The translations under genes were made by a program, and so were the position numbers. DNA of 6,383 nucleotides from Acidocella sp. (GTDB lineage: Bacteria > Pseudomonadota > Alphaproteobacteria > Acetobacterales > Acetobacteraceae): positions 1 to 6,383 of the forward strand of contig JAQNCU010000180.1 in the NCBI GenBank assembly GCA_029077775.1. Reading direction: 5' to 3'. Shown one piece after another: positions 1 through 6,184 of this stretch (positions within the stretch are counted from its first letter, which is position 1; the number at the start of each line of letters is the position of its first letter). A model generated the notes under the pieces. The model saw nothing but the letters and a program-made list of their open reading frames with translations. It ran no database searches and had not been told where the DNA came from.

Positions 1-8
1 TGATCCAT
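1..8 (-). CDS. First codons of the next operon gene, probably virB8 (cut by the window)
   Basis: After the virB7 stop the minus strand reads GGTGTGATGGATCA to the window edge. The ATG at 8-6 is preceded by AGGG (16-13), which overlaps the virB7 stop, at a spacing of 4 bases. Only Met-Asp and part of a third codon are visible. That this is virB8 is an inference from the conserved B6-B7-B8 gene order, not from its sequence. A GTG at 11 is in the same frame and could also serve as start. Confidence 0.35.
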
Positions 9-14
9 CACACC

Positions 15-311
15 CTACCGGTTCGCAATGGAGGGTGGTGCCGCCAGATCGCGTGGCGTCGGCTGCCAATGCCCCGCATTTAGCGCGAAGACCGGCCCGG
101 ACGCCACGGCGAGCGGATCAGGATTAGAGCAGCCCGCGAGGAGGCCGAAGGTGATAATGATCAAGAGCAACTGAAACAATCGCCCCGGAACCGCCAATAT
201 CGCGGGAGGGGGCCTCTTCGAGACAAATTTCCGATAAACCGCCCAAAGCAAAAAGAGCAAAACAGGGAGGTGTATCAGATTATTTGCTGTTTTAACCATG
301 ATTTCGTGCAT
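15..311 (-). CDS. virB7: VirB7-like outer-membrane lipoprotein with an N-terminal extension (98 aa)
   Basis: VirB7 is a small lipoprotein that stabilises VirB9 in the outer-membrane core complex. Residues 45-61 (LFQLLLIIITFGLLAGC) form a lipoprotein signal with lipobox LAGC and lipid-acceptor Cys61. The mature part contains SGPVFALNAGHWQPTPRDL, nearly the GPIFPLNVGRWQPTPSDL that I recall from Ti VirB7. Two things are odd. First, an extra hydrophobic segment (about 12-26, followed by basic RKFVSKR) precedes the signal, so the protein is about 98 residues against the usual 45-60. Second, no second cysteine is present: Ala70 stands where Ti VirB7 has the Cys24 that bonds to VirB9. The ATG at 311 abuts the virB6 TAG and has GGAG at 319-322, 7 bases upstream, which supports the long form. 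A TTG at 197 would give a compact 60-residue lipoprotein but has only a poorly spaced upstream GAGG. Confidence 0.85.
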   Translation of the reverse strand: MHEIMVKTANNLIHLPVLLFLLWAVYRKFVSKRPPPAILAVPGRLFQLLLIIITFGLLAGCSNPDPLAVASGPVFALNAGHWQPTPRDLAAPPSIANR

Positions 312-1232
312 CTAAGCTCTCCCCGGAACTGGCCGTCCACTACCGCGAACAGATTGCACCACACGCCCCACTTGCATCGCCGACGATGCCATATTTAACG
401 GGCTGATAGCGACGCCACCGCCAAGATAGCTGGCCACGGCTGGCAGAAAAGCGCAGATCAAACTGCCTAAAGTTAGAAAGACCAAGAATTGAATGCATAT
501 GGTTACCGTTTCCGCCGTATTCGCGAAACTCAGATTTGTCATACTGACGTTGAAATATGCTGCGTCACCATTCATGATAATGCTCAATACAATATCGATG
601 AGCAGCGTGAGAATCGTCAAACCGATCAGCTTGCCGATGAAGCGGTCAGCGATTCCTCTCGTCGCCGTGAACAAATATCCCGCCAATACAAATGGTCCGA
701 TCGAGACCATGACGTCAATCATAATTCTGGTTGCCTCGTAAATAAGGAACGTGATTCCAATTGGAAAAACGATAAAATCTTGCAAAAGACCAAGTTCAAC
801 CGAATACAAGACATTATAGAAATTCAGGTGCCGTTCCGCCGTCACGAATAATTCGTTGGCTTCATTCCAAATCGCATCGAATTGGTGCGCGGTTGGTTGC
901 GCACCCGTCACGCCCAAGAATGCCGATGAAAGCCAGTTCGGAACTCCTGTGGCGAAAAATGACACGACATACTCGTTGTAAAGCGTTGCTGACATCAACA
1001 AACCGACAACCAGACTCACGGAAATAATTCGTGAAACTCCTGTTCGCACACCCACATCGCCGCGCATGACGAGTATGCCCGTGAGAATAATCCAAAGCAC
1101 AATGATGGCCGTCAGCGGCCCTTGGATCGCCGCCATTGCCGCATTCACCGTGGCCATCATGCCGTTTGTAAATGGCTGCTGTATCGTTTGGTCGAATACA
1201 TAAAACGGATCGAGGTTGCTAGCACCTGCCAT
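312..1232 (-). CDS. virB6: VirB6 polytopic inner-membrane channel protein (306 aa)
   Basis: VirB6 forms part of the inner-membrane passage for the substrate. I see about six hydrophobic segments, near residues 40-56, 66-84, 150-166, 170-190, 200-220 and 244-263. A periplasmic region lies between the second and third (about 86-148). The pattern LWIILTGILVMRGDVGVRTG, followed by a NEYVVSFF segment, matches the TrbL/VirB6 family and the Ti VirB6 as I recall it, at a similar length (about 295). The C-terminus is short and basic (GRVVQSVRGSGRPVPGRA). The ATG follows the eexN-like stop by 8 bases with GAGGT upstream. The TAG stop directly abuts the virB7 ATG. The gene is clearly richer in A+T than virB1-virB4, with some 60-base stretches near 33-43% G+C. 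Confidence 0.93.
   Translation of the reverse strand: MAGASNLDPFYVFDQTIQQPFTNGMMATVNAAMAAIQGPLTAIIVLWIILTGILVMRGDVGVRTGVSRIISVSLVVGLLMSATLYNEYVVSFFATGVPNWLSSAFLGVTGAQPTAHQFDAIWNEANELFVTAERHLNFYNVLYSVELGLLQDFIVFPIGITFLIYEATRIMIDVMVSIGPFVLAGYLFTATRGIADRFIGKLIGLTILTLLIDIVLSIIMNGDAAYFNVSMTNLSFANTAETVTICIQFLVFLTLGSLICAFLPAVASYLGGGVAISPLNMASSAMQVGRVVQSVRGSGRPVPGRA
319..322 (-). promoter_or_regulatory. Ribosome binding site of virB7 (GGAG)
   Basis: GGAG, inside GGGGAGAG at 317-324 and within the last codons of virB6, lies 7 bases before the ATG at 311. It decides in favour of the long N-terminus of the VirB7-like protein over internal TTG starts. Confidence 0.5.
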
Positions 1233-1236
1233 GGCC

Positions 1237-1241
1237 TACCT
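1237..1241 (-). promoter_or_regulatory. Ribosome binding site of virB6 (GAGGT)
   Basis: GAGGT overlaps the TGA stop of the eexN-like gene by one base and lies 4 bases before the virB6 ATG at 1232. It supports that start and coupled translation. Confidence 0.45.
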
Positions 1242-1594
1242 CACGGAGATTTTGGTTTTGAATTCGGGGGCGCTGCCGTCGCATTGAAAGCGGCGGCAGC
1301 GGTCGCATAATCCGCGCCTGCAAGCTGCGCGTCAGCCGATGCCACATTCTGACAGGCGGCTGGCGTCATCGTCGCGGCATCCCCGGCACAGCGCTGTTCG
1401 TCCTGTTTAAGGATATCAGGGTGCTTCACATACCATGCGGCAGAATGTATCTGCGGTGGCGGCAATACCGGAAATGCAGCAGATTGTTGATCTATACTTG
1501 ACCGTCCGGGATGACCTTGAATAACCACCAGATAAAGGCCTCCACAACCGGCTATCACGATCAAGGCTCCGATAGAAATTTTTAAATTTATCAT
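1241..1594 (-). CDS. eexN: EexN-like entry-exclusion protein (117 aa)
   Basis: EexN-type proteins are membrane-bound and reduce further conjugative entry into a cell that already holds the same element. The diagnostic part is residues 51-87: AAWYVKHPDILKQDEQRC followed by CQNVASADAQ. This fits the family pattern W-Y-x-x-H-P, then Cys (69), then Cys-x-N (81-83), in the periplasmic region. The N-terminus is hydrophobic (about 8-25). It contains IAGC with Cys17, which fits a lipobox, but the following GGLYLVVI is hydrophobic, so an uncleaved membrane anchor is as likely as a lipoprotein. The C-terminal tail (about 95-117) is low-complexity Ala/Pro. The gene lies between virB5 (2-base gap) and virB6 (8-base gap), where pKM101 has its eex gene. 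The role is inferred from motif and position. Confidence 0.78.
   Translation of the reverse strand: MINLKISIGALIVIAGCGGLYLVVIQGHPGRSSIDQQSAAFPVLPPPQIHSAAWYVKHPDILKQDEQRCAGDAATMTPAACQNVASADAQLAGADYATAAAAFNATAAPPNSKPKSP
1271..1301. repeat. 8-bp inverted repeat in the end of the eexN-like gene
   Basis: CGCTGCCG (1271-1278) and CGGCAGCG (1294-1301) are perfect inverted copies separated by 15 bases, able to form a G+C-rich RNA hairpin about 30 bases before the eexN-like stop codon and 39 before the virB6 ATG. The arms code for the repeated Ala runs of the low-complexity tail, so coding bias alone may explain them. There is no U-tract, so it is not an intrinsic terminator. Confidence 0.3.
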
Positions 1595-1596
1595 GG

Positions 1597-2322
1597 CTAT
1601 TGTCCTGCACTATCGGCCGCTGCGGCCTGGCTATAGTCAGATGAGGCATTCGTCATATCCTGAACGAACTGCTCCTTTTCCTGCTGTTGCTGCGACTGTA
1701 CCTGCTCACTTGCCAGCACTTGAAGATTCTGTGCCTGCGCCTGTTGTGCCTGCACAAACTGGCTCTCCGCCGCGATACGGCCATTGATTGCGTCAAGCTG
1801 TGTGATGGAACTTGCCGCGTTCAGGTCCGATTCCAGGTTCGGCAATTCCTGCATGCGCTGTTGAATGGCGGTGAGGTTCGTCGCAGCAATTCCTTCAATA
1901 TTTGCAATGCTATTTCCGTTGGCATTCAATTGAGTGCTCGCTGCCGAACCATCCGTGGGCGAATAGACATGGCTCTGGTCATAATAGCCTGCCGCCGCAC
2001 CGGACGGCGAAGTGGTTCCACTCACCAGCCCAGCCATCGCATTCGCCACCGGCATCGGGTTTTCGATGGACTGATTTTCCATACCCGCCGCCATGCTGAG
2101 AATATTAGTGGGGTTAGTAAACATCTGATAGGTCTGTTCAAGCTGCGATAATTGCGCCTTGAGCTGCTCGACCGCGATAATCGATTGCGCCGCAGTCTGA
2201 ATATTCTGACCCAGATTGGCGCTATCAATCACCGCCATCTGTGCCACGGCCTTCTGCACCGTACACACATCAAGCATCATACCGGTACTCAGCATCAAAG
2301 CTGCGAACAATGCTGGTTTCAT
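1597..2322 (-). CDS. virB5: VirB5/TrbJ-like pilus-tip protein (241 aa)
   Basis: This is a minor pilus subunit, exported to the periplasm and thought to sit at the pilus tip, where it helps attachment to the recipient. A signal peptide ends at about residue 27 (AVA before Gln28). Then comes AVIDSANLGQNIQ and a long helical region (about 35-66, IAVEQLKAQLSQLEQTYQMF), the usual pattern of the VirB5/TrbJ family. A Gly/Ser/Ala-rich middle (about 95-140) is followed by further helices (about 140-220) with a Gln-rich stretch VQSQQQQEKEQF. The mature protein has no cysteine. The sequence resembles TrbJ-type and plasmid VirB5 proteins more than the Ti VirB5 I remember, in contrast to the Ti-like genes around it. 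It starts 12 bases after virB4 behind a perfect AGGAGG and stops 2 bases before the exclusion gene. Confidence 0.87.
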   Translation of the reverse strand: MKPALFAALMLSTGMMLDVCTVQKAVAQMAVIDSANLGQNIQTAAQSIIAVEQLKAQLSQLEQTYQMFTNPTNILSMAAGMENQSIENPMPVANAMAGLVSGTTSPSGAAAGYYDQSHVYSPTDGSAASTQLNANGNSIANIEGIAATNLTAIQQRMQELPNLESDLNAASSITQLDAINGRIAAESQFVQAQQAQAQNLQVLASEQVQSQQQQEKEQFVQDMTNASSDYSQAAAADSAGQ

Positions 2323-2327
2323 GGCAT

Positions 2328-2333
2328 CCTCCT
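2328..2333 (-). promoter_or_regulatory. Strong ribosome binding site of virB5 (AGGAGG)
   Basis: A perfect AGGAGG sits 5 bases before the virB5 ATG, within the 12-base gap after virB4. It is the strongest Shine-Dalgarno in the window, which would favour independent, high translation of VirB5. Confidence 0.75.
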
Positions 2334-2334
2334 G

Positions 2335-4725
2335 TCAGTCCTTGGCATCATGGTAGGAACGCAAAAATTCCTGCAGCCAGTGCTCTGGGGCATCGCCCAG
2401 TTTCTGGCGAAGTGTTTCTGCAAAGCGTACTGTGTTGGCGCGGCCTGAAAGGATCGCGACATAATCGCGCATTTGTCCGAGATCGAACTCGCAAATGATA
2501 CTGGCTTTCTCACGCTTGAGCAGGAACCGGCGTTTGCCCACCTCCATGTCTTCACGCACGGCGCGGTACTCACCTTCAGTGCATTTGAGCCCATCAATAT
2601 AAACGGCCCGATCCGCCGTTGGGGACGGGAACATGATTTTCGTCTGACATTGCGCCACGATCGACGGCCCGAGCGGGCTTTCCAGAATATGCTCGGGCAT
2701 CTGCAGCGCCAGAAACACCGCGCCATTGCTCTTGCGCACGGTCAGCAGCAGATTATCGACCACGGCAGCGAATTGCGGATTCTTGAGGTAGAAGCGGAAT
2801 TCATCGACGCTCAGCACGACGCGCCGTCCATCAAGAATTTGCGTGACCCGATAGAGCAGATACGCTCCGGCGGGCGCGCAAACCTCGTCATGTTCGAGCA
2901 GTTGCGTCATATCGACGCCCGTTATCGCACCATCGAGACGCACATCGTCCCGCTCACCGTCAAACGCCCAGCCCAGCGCGTTGCCACGGCACCATTTCTC
3001 CAGGCGAGGACCCAGCCCCATCGGATCGGTATGACCGAGGAATTCCCGCAAGCCGGCAAGCGAGCGCAAATCTTCCGGCATACTGAGCTGTCGAGCGATG
3101 GCGCGTTCCAGGCGCTTTTCTTCATCAGGGTTGAGGCCGCCTTTGCCGTCGCTCTGCACCAGCGCGATCAGCCAGCCCCGCAGAAAATCCCGGTCCGCTT
3201 CGGTATTCTTGAGCCCTCGCAAGGGCGCCACGCCGGAGGCTTCGCCACGCCGTAATTCGAGATAGGTGCCGCCCGTGGCACGGACCAGCAATTCTCCGCC
3301 CCGGTCCTTGTCAAAAAATACCACCGATCCCGCGCGACGCGGCTCTGCGTTCTCCTCCACCATCGCCTGCTCGAACATCGCTAGCAAAAACATTAACAGC
3401 GCGGTTTTGCCCGAGCCAATTGGCCCAAAGATGATCGTCATCGCCACGTCGGCCACATGCGGCACGTAATCATAGGCCGTCCCGCCGTCGGTGCGGAACC
3501 GCGCAATGGGGGCGCCCCAATGGCCGGTTTTCTCTCCAGCGGGGAAATTATCGAAGCTGGACAGCCCGGCAAAATTGCGCGAGTTGATCGCCCCTGGCCG
3601 CGTCCGCCATTCTAAATTACCGGGCAGTTGCGACCAGAAGGCCGCCTCCAGCCCCAGCCGCTCTTCAACCACCACCGCCCCGGCATCAGCCAGCCGCCCC
3701 CGCGCCAGCCCGGCACGCTCCTCCACCTCGGCCAGTGAGTGACCATACACCGCCAGCGAGAGGTGGTGTGCGCCCATGACGAATTCGTTGGATGCCAAGG
3801 CATCCGCCGCCTCGTCCAGCCCGGCGATCTGGCTCAGCGCTTTATCCTGCGCACCCAGCATCTGCGCCGATTTCAGGGAAAGCCGATCCTGCGCCTGGGC
3901 GCGGGTGACAAAGGCGAAGGATTGCGACAGCACGACGGGGAACGGCACTGAAAGCAGCGTGTTCAGCATCCCCGGCCTGGTCTTGGCCGGATATTCGCGG
4001 AAAGAGAAAATCGTCCCGAACAAACTTTTGTCCGGGGCGCGGATTTCTATGCCGCGCCGCCCGCAAATCACGCGGTCAGTGTAGATCGAATCCCCCAAAT
4101 GCCCAGAGACGATCGGCACGGGCAGCGGCCGGGCGGTAATGACCAGCCGAAGTGCCTGGGCAATTTCCGAGAAGGCGATCCCACCCCGCTCAACCACCCC
4201 CAGCCGCCGGACTCTGAATCCTTCCAGCCCATTCGCCAGAATGATCCACCGGTCCTCTAACTCGCGCGCCAGCCCCTCCGAGGTCTCCGGTATTTTACGC
4301 CCCCGCCGCGCCCACCGTCGGGCTATGCCCGTGCCCAGCGGGCTGCGCGGTGAGACCAGCAGGCTGACATAATAATCATTCCTATACAGTCGGCCGTCCA
4401 GAATGCTCCGCCTGTAGGTTTCGTCCAGCGCTTGGGCAAAGCCGGAGCGGAACCGGCGGGCGGAAGCCGCGCCCATATCTTCATGGCGGATGAGATGCGT
4501 ATGAAGGGTGATGTTGTCGTCAGCGAGATTACGATATAGCGTGTTGAGCAACCGCAGCCGGGCATTGCGCGCTTCATGGTCAGCCAGTTCGAACGCTTGG
4601 CCCTCAATATGTGCCATCGCCAATAACGCGCCGTTTTCCAGCAGCAGGGTTTGCGGCCCTATATGCCCGATATAGGGCAAATACTGCGTAGCGGCGCGCT
4701 CGGTACGGCTGACATCACCCCACAT
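2335..4725 (-). CDS. virB4: VirB4/CagE family conjugal transfer ATPase (796 aa)
   Basis: VirB4 is the large AAA+-like ATPase at the cytoplasmic base of the channel, which energises pilus biogenesis and transfer. The N-terminal VirB4/CagE domain (about 1-400) begins MWGDVSRTERAATQYLPYIG. The C-terminal motor domain has Walker A GPIGSGKT at 434-441 and a Walker B ending in Asp641-Glu642 (RRVVLSVDEF). A helicase-like glutamine, Gln675, lies in FLALQMPEHILESPLG, and the family signature TADRAVYIDGLKCTEGEY spans about 703-720. All catalytic residues I would expect are present, so it should be active. Length matches Ti VirB4 (about 790). GGGGGA at 4732-4737, 6 bases from the ATG, supports the start. 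The start overlaps virB3 by 11 bases and the stop is 12 bases before virB5. The N-terminal half is very G+C-rich and the C-terminal half less so. Confidence 0.97.
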   Translation of the reverse strand: MWGDVSRTERAATQYLPYIGHIGPQTLLLENGALLAMAHIEGQAFELADHEARNARLRLLNTLYRNLADDNITLHTHLIRHEDMGAASARRFRSGFAQALDETYRRSILDGRLYRNDYYVSLLVSPRSPLGTGIARRWARRGRKIPETSEGLARELEDRWIILANGLEGFRVRRLGVVERGGIAFSEIAQALRLVITARPLPVPIVSGHLGDSIYTDRVICGRRGIEIRAPDKSLFGTIFSFREYPAKTRPGMLNTLLSVPFPVVLSQSFAFVTRAQAQDRLSLKSAQMLGAQDKALSQIAGLDEAADALASNEFVMGAHHLSLAVYGHSLAEVEERAGLARGRLADAGAVVVEERLGLEAAFWSQLPGNLEWRTRPGAINSRNFAGLSSFDNFPAGEKTGHWGAPIARFRTDGGTAYDYVPHVADVAMTIIFGPIGSGKTALLMFLLAMFEQAMVEENAEPRRAGSVVFFDKDRGGELLVRATGGTYLELRRGEASGVAPLRGLKNTEADRDFLRGWLIALVQSDGKGGLNPDEEKRLERAIARQLSMPEDLRSLAGLREFLGHTDPMGLGPRLEKWCRGNALGWAFDGERDDVRLDGAITGVDMTQLLEHDEVCAPAGAYLLYRVTQILDGRRVVLSVDEFRFYLKNPQFAAVVDNLLLTVRKSNGAVFLALQMPEHILESPLGPSIVAQCQTKIMFPSPTADRAVYIDGLKCTEGEYRAVREDMEVGKRRFLLKREKASIICEFDLGQMRDYVAILSGRANTVRFAETLRQKLGDAPEHWLQEFLRSYHDAKD

Positions 4726-5047
4726 CGAGCATCCCCCGGCCGCGTTGTCGGCTATGGCTTGGGGATGGTGACACCGAAGCCCCGCCCCAACGCTTGCTGT
4801 CGACCGAGCGGCCAGCGGTGCGCAAATAAAGCAGTACGACGCCCACCGCGTTATAATCGCGCGCCACCAGTTCCCGCGCCGCCAGCCAGAGCGGTGCCAT
4901 GACGGCCAGATACAGCGGGTTCTTCAGCACCACCACGATCAGCCCGGCCAGCATGAGCAGCATGGCCCCGAGGCTCAGCGGCACGCCCATGAACATCGCG
5001 GGCCTCGTCGCCGCGAGGTACAGCGTATCGGCTTCCAGGGGCTCCAT
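4715..5047 (-). CDS. virB3: VirB3 inner-membrane protein (110 aa)
   Basis: VirB3 is a small inner-membrane component that associates with VirB4 and is needed for pilus assembly and substrate transfer. Residues 8-23 (TLYLAATRPAMFMGVP) are the typical VirB3 opening. Two hydrophobic segments follow at about 24-41 and 44-58. The conserved ARDYNAVGVVLLYLRT and the late WGGASVSP motif complete the family pattern. The length agrees with the roughly 108 residues of Ti VirB3. The ATG is one base after the virB2 stop (TGA-G-ATG). The last residues, after about 97, are a basic and probably disordered tail whose codons overlap the start of virB4 by 11 bases. In some systems VirB3 is fused to VirB4, but here the two are separate. 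Confidence 0.95.
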   Translation of the reverse strand: MEPLEADTLYLAATRPAMFMGVPLSLGAMLLMLAGLIVVVLKNPLYLAVMAPLWLAARELVARDYNAVGVVLLYLRTAGRSVDSKRWGGASVSPSPSHSRQRGRGMLDVG

Positions 5048-5048
5048 C

Positions 5049-5408
5049 TCAGCCGCCCCCGGTCAGAGTCTGGCCCAGATAGGAGGCCCCGAACATAATG
5101 ACGATGCCGCCGATAATGCCCGCGATCACCCCAAGCGAGGCCCGGCCGAACATGAACAAAAACCCGATGCCGATAATCCCGAGCACGGCGATCGTCTCGC
5201 CGAACGGCCCCAGGATGAAGGTGCAGACATTATTGATCATGGTCTGCGGACTGGCACCGCCTGAGACGGTCTGGGCGTAGGCAAGTGCTGGGATGCCCAG
5301 CATTCCCACCAGCAATAGCAAGCGCCACGCTCGGGCCACCACGGGCCAGAATCTGGTCATGCGCAACTTCTGCACCTGCGCCAAGAGCAGCGGGGCGATC
5401 ATGTCCAT
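5049..5408 (-). CDS. virB2: VirB2/TrbC family major pilin precursor (119 aa)
   Basis: This is the pilus subunit of the type IV secretion system, inserted in the inner membrane before assembly. I chose the ATG at 5408, which forms TGATG with the virB1 stop and has GAGG 8 bases upstream (5417-5420). A GTG at 5411 would add one residue. The long signal peptide with an extended charged n-region ends at IPALAYA, with predicted cleavage before Gln46. The mature segment Q46-G119 is 74 residues and has two hydrophobic helices, around FGETIAVLGIIGIGFLFMF and LGVIAGIIGGIVIMFGASYL, joined by the short polar loop GRAS. The segments CTFILGPFG, MFGRASLG and TLTGGG closely match the Ti-plasmid VirB2 as I recall it. 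That pilin is also 74 residues and is cyclised head to tail, so the same processing is plausible here but inferred. Confidence 0.95.
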   Translation of the reverse strand: MDMIAPLLLAQVQKLRMTRFWPVVARAWRLLLLVGMLGIPALAYAQTVSGGASPQTMINNVCTFILGPFGETIAVLGIIGIGFLFMFGRASLGVIAGIIGGIVIMFGASYLGQTLTGGG

Positions 5409-6184
5409 CACGGCGACCTCATCGTTTGGGGTGGAGAACCGGCCTCAGCGGCCGCGACAGCGTCGTGCCCGGCCATGTCCAGCCCCAATGGCACCAGCCA
5501 TGGCGCGCCATGGGCCTGCGTGTAGTCACCGGTGGCCGAGACATTCCATGCAGGCGGCATGTCCGTGGCGGCATCTGGCGGGTTTTGTGGCAAAGACGCC
5601 GACACCGGGACCGCGCTGGCATTGCGTATCACCCTCCTGGCATAGCCATTCATGATGCCTTTAAGCGGCGAACCCGTGTTGTAAATCGAGAGTGCCATCA
5701 GCAAGGCGGTTTGCTGCCCAGGCTTGACCGGACCGCCGCCATAAGCCGCCCGCAGCACCGCGGCGCCGGCCGCCAGTGATGCGCAAGGATTGAGCGCTTC
5801 GTTCACCGTCATCCCCAGCGCGGGCAAATTGCCGCTGTTGATCTGCATCAGCCCCAGATCGACGGAATGCCCTGCGGCAATCCACGCCGCAGCTTCGGTC
5901 TCGGCCGCCTGCAGGCTGGGCGGATCGCCGCTGACGCGCGCCGAATTGTCGTGCAGCCTCCAGGGGTGAAAATTGCTTTCTGTGCGAGCGACGGCACTGA
6001 GCACCCATTCGGGAGTGGAGGGCGCGCAGCGGGCGGCCAAAGCAGAAAATGTCGCGGCAGATACTGCAGATGCAGAGGCGGCTTGCGCGGGCAGCGAAAC
6101 AGATGCCAACAGGCCTGCCAAACCAACAATGCGCCGTACCAGCAACGGCAAGCCGCCTGTCAGCCTGTCCGACTGCCCGGCCAT
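5408..6184 (-). CDS. virB1: VirB1-like lytic transglycosylase (258 aa)
   Basis: This periplasmic muramidase locally cleaves peptidoglycan so that the secretion channel and pilus can cross the wall. A signal peptide covers roughly residues 1-35: Arg-rich start, hydrophobic core IVGLAGLLASVSL, then a PAQA site. The SLT/lysozyme-like domain spans about 45-185. Its catalytic Glu69 lies in VARTESNFHPW, the GLMQIN motif is at 111-116, and LSIYNTG is at 165-171. Cys53 and Cys134 could pair. The Ala/Pro-rich tail after about 190 lacks recognisable motifs. Agrobacterium VirB1 has a C-terminal part that is processed and secreted (VirB1*), but processing cannot be judged here. The length is close to the family norm of about 240. 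The ATG directly follows the upstream TAG and has no clear Shine-Dalgarno sequence, so translational coupling is likely. The stop overlaps the start of virB2. Confidence 0.93.
   Translation of the reverse strand: MAGQSDRLTGGLPLLVRRIVGLAGLLASVSLPAQAASASAVSAATFSALAARCAPSTPEWVLSAVARTESNFHPWRLHDNSARVSGDPPSLQAAETEAAAWIAAGHSVDLGLMQINSGNLPALGMTVNEALNPCASLAAGAAVLRAAYGGGPVKPGQQTALLMALSIYNTGSPLKGIMNGYARRVIRNASAVPVSASLPQNPPDAATDMPPAWNVSATGDYTQAHGAPWLVPLGLDMAGHDAVAAAEAGSPPQTMRSP
5416..5420 (-). promoter_or_regulatory. Ribosome binding site of virB2 (GAGGT)
   Basis: GAGGT lies inside the end of virB1. Its GAGG core is 8 bases before the ATG at 5408 and 5 bases before the GTG at 5411. The spacing favours the ATG, with the TGATG stop/start overlap, as the main virB2 start. 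Confidence 0.5.

Noticed and set aside
489..851. Plus-strand open frame of 120 codons opposite virB6
   Set aside because: It is antisense to virB6, and its translation is very polar with no domain. Its apparent length follows from the composition of the membrane-protein codons on the other strand.
2323..2334. Possible terminator or promoter between virB4 and virB5
   Set aside because: The gap is only 12 bases and is filled by the virB5 Shine-Dalgarno. There is no room for a hairpin with a U-tract.
2319..2726. Minus-strand frame of 135 codons inside virB4
   Set aside because: It is an alternative frame of virB4 that crosses into the virB5 start. The Arg/Cys/Trp-rich product has no recognisable feature.
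2473..3255. Plus-strand open frame of 260 codons opposite virB4
   Set aside because: It lies wholly antisense to the conserved motor domain of virB4 and its translation shows no family pattern. High-G+C genes commonly produce long antisense open frames.
5285..5779. Plus-strand open frame of 164 codons opposite virB1 and virB2
   Set aside because: It spans the junction of two well-supported minus-strand genes and its Arg/Pro/Gly-rich translation is typical of a shadow frame.
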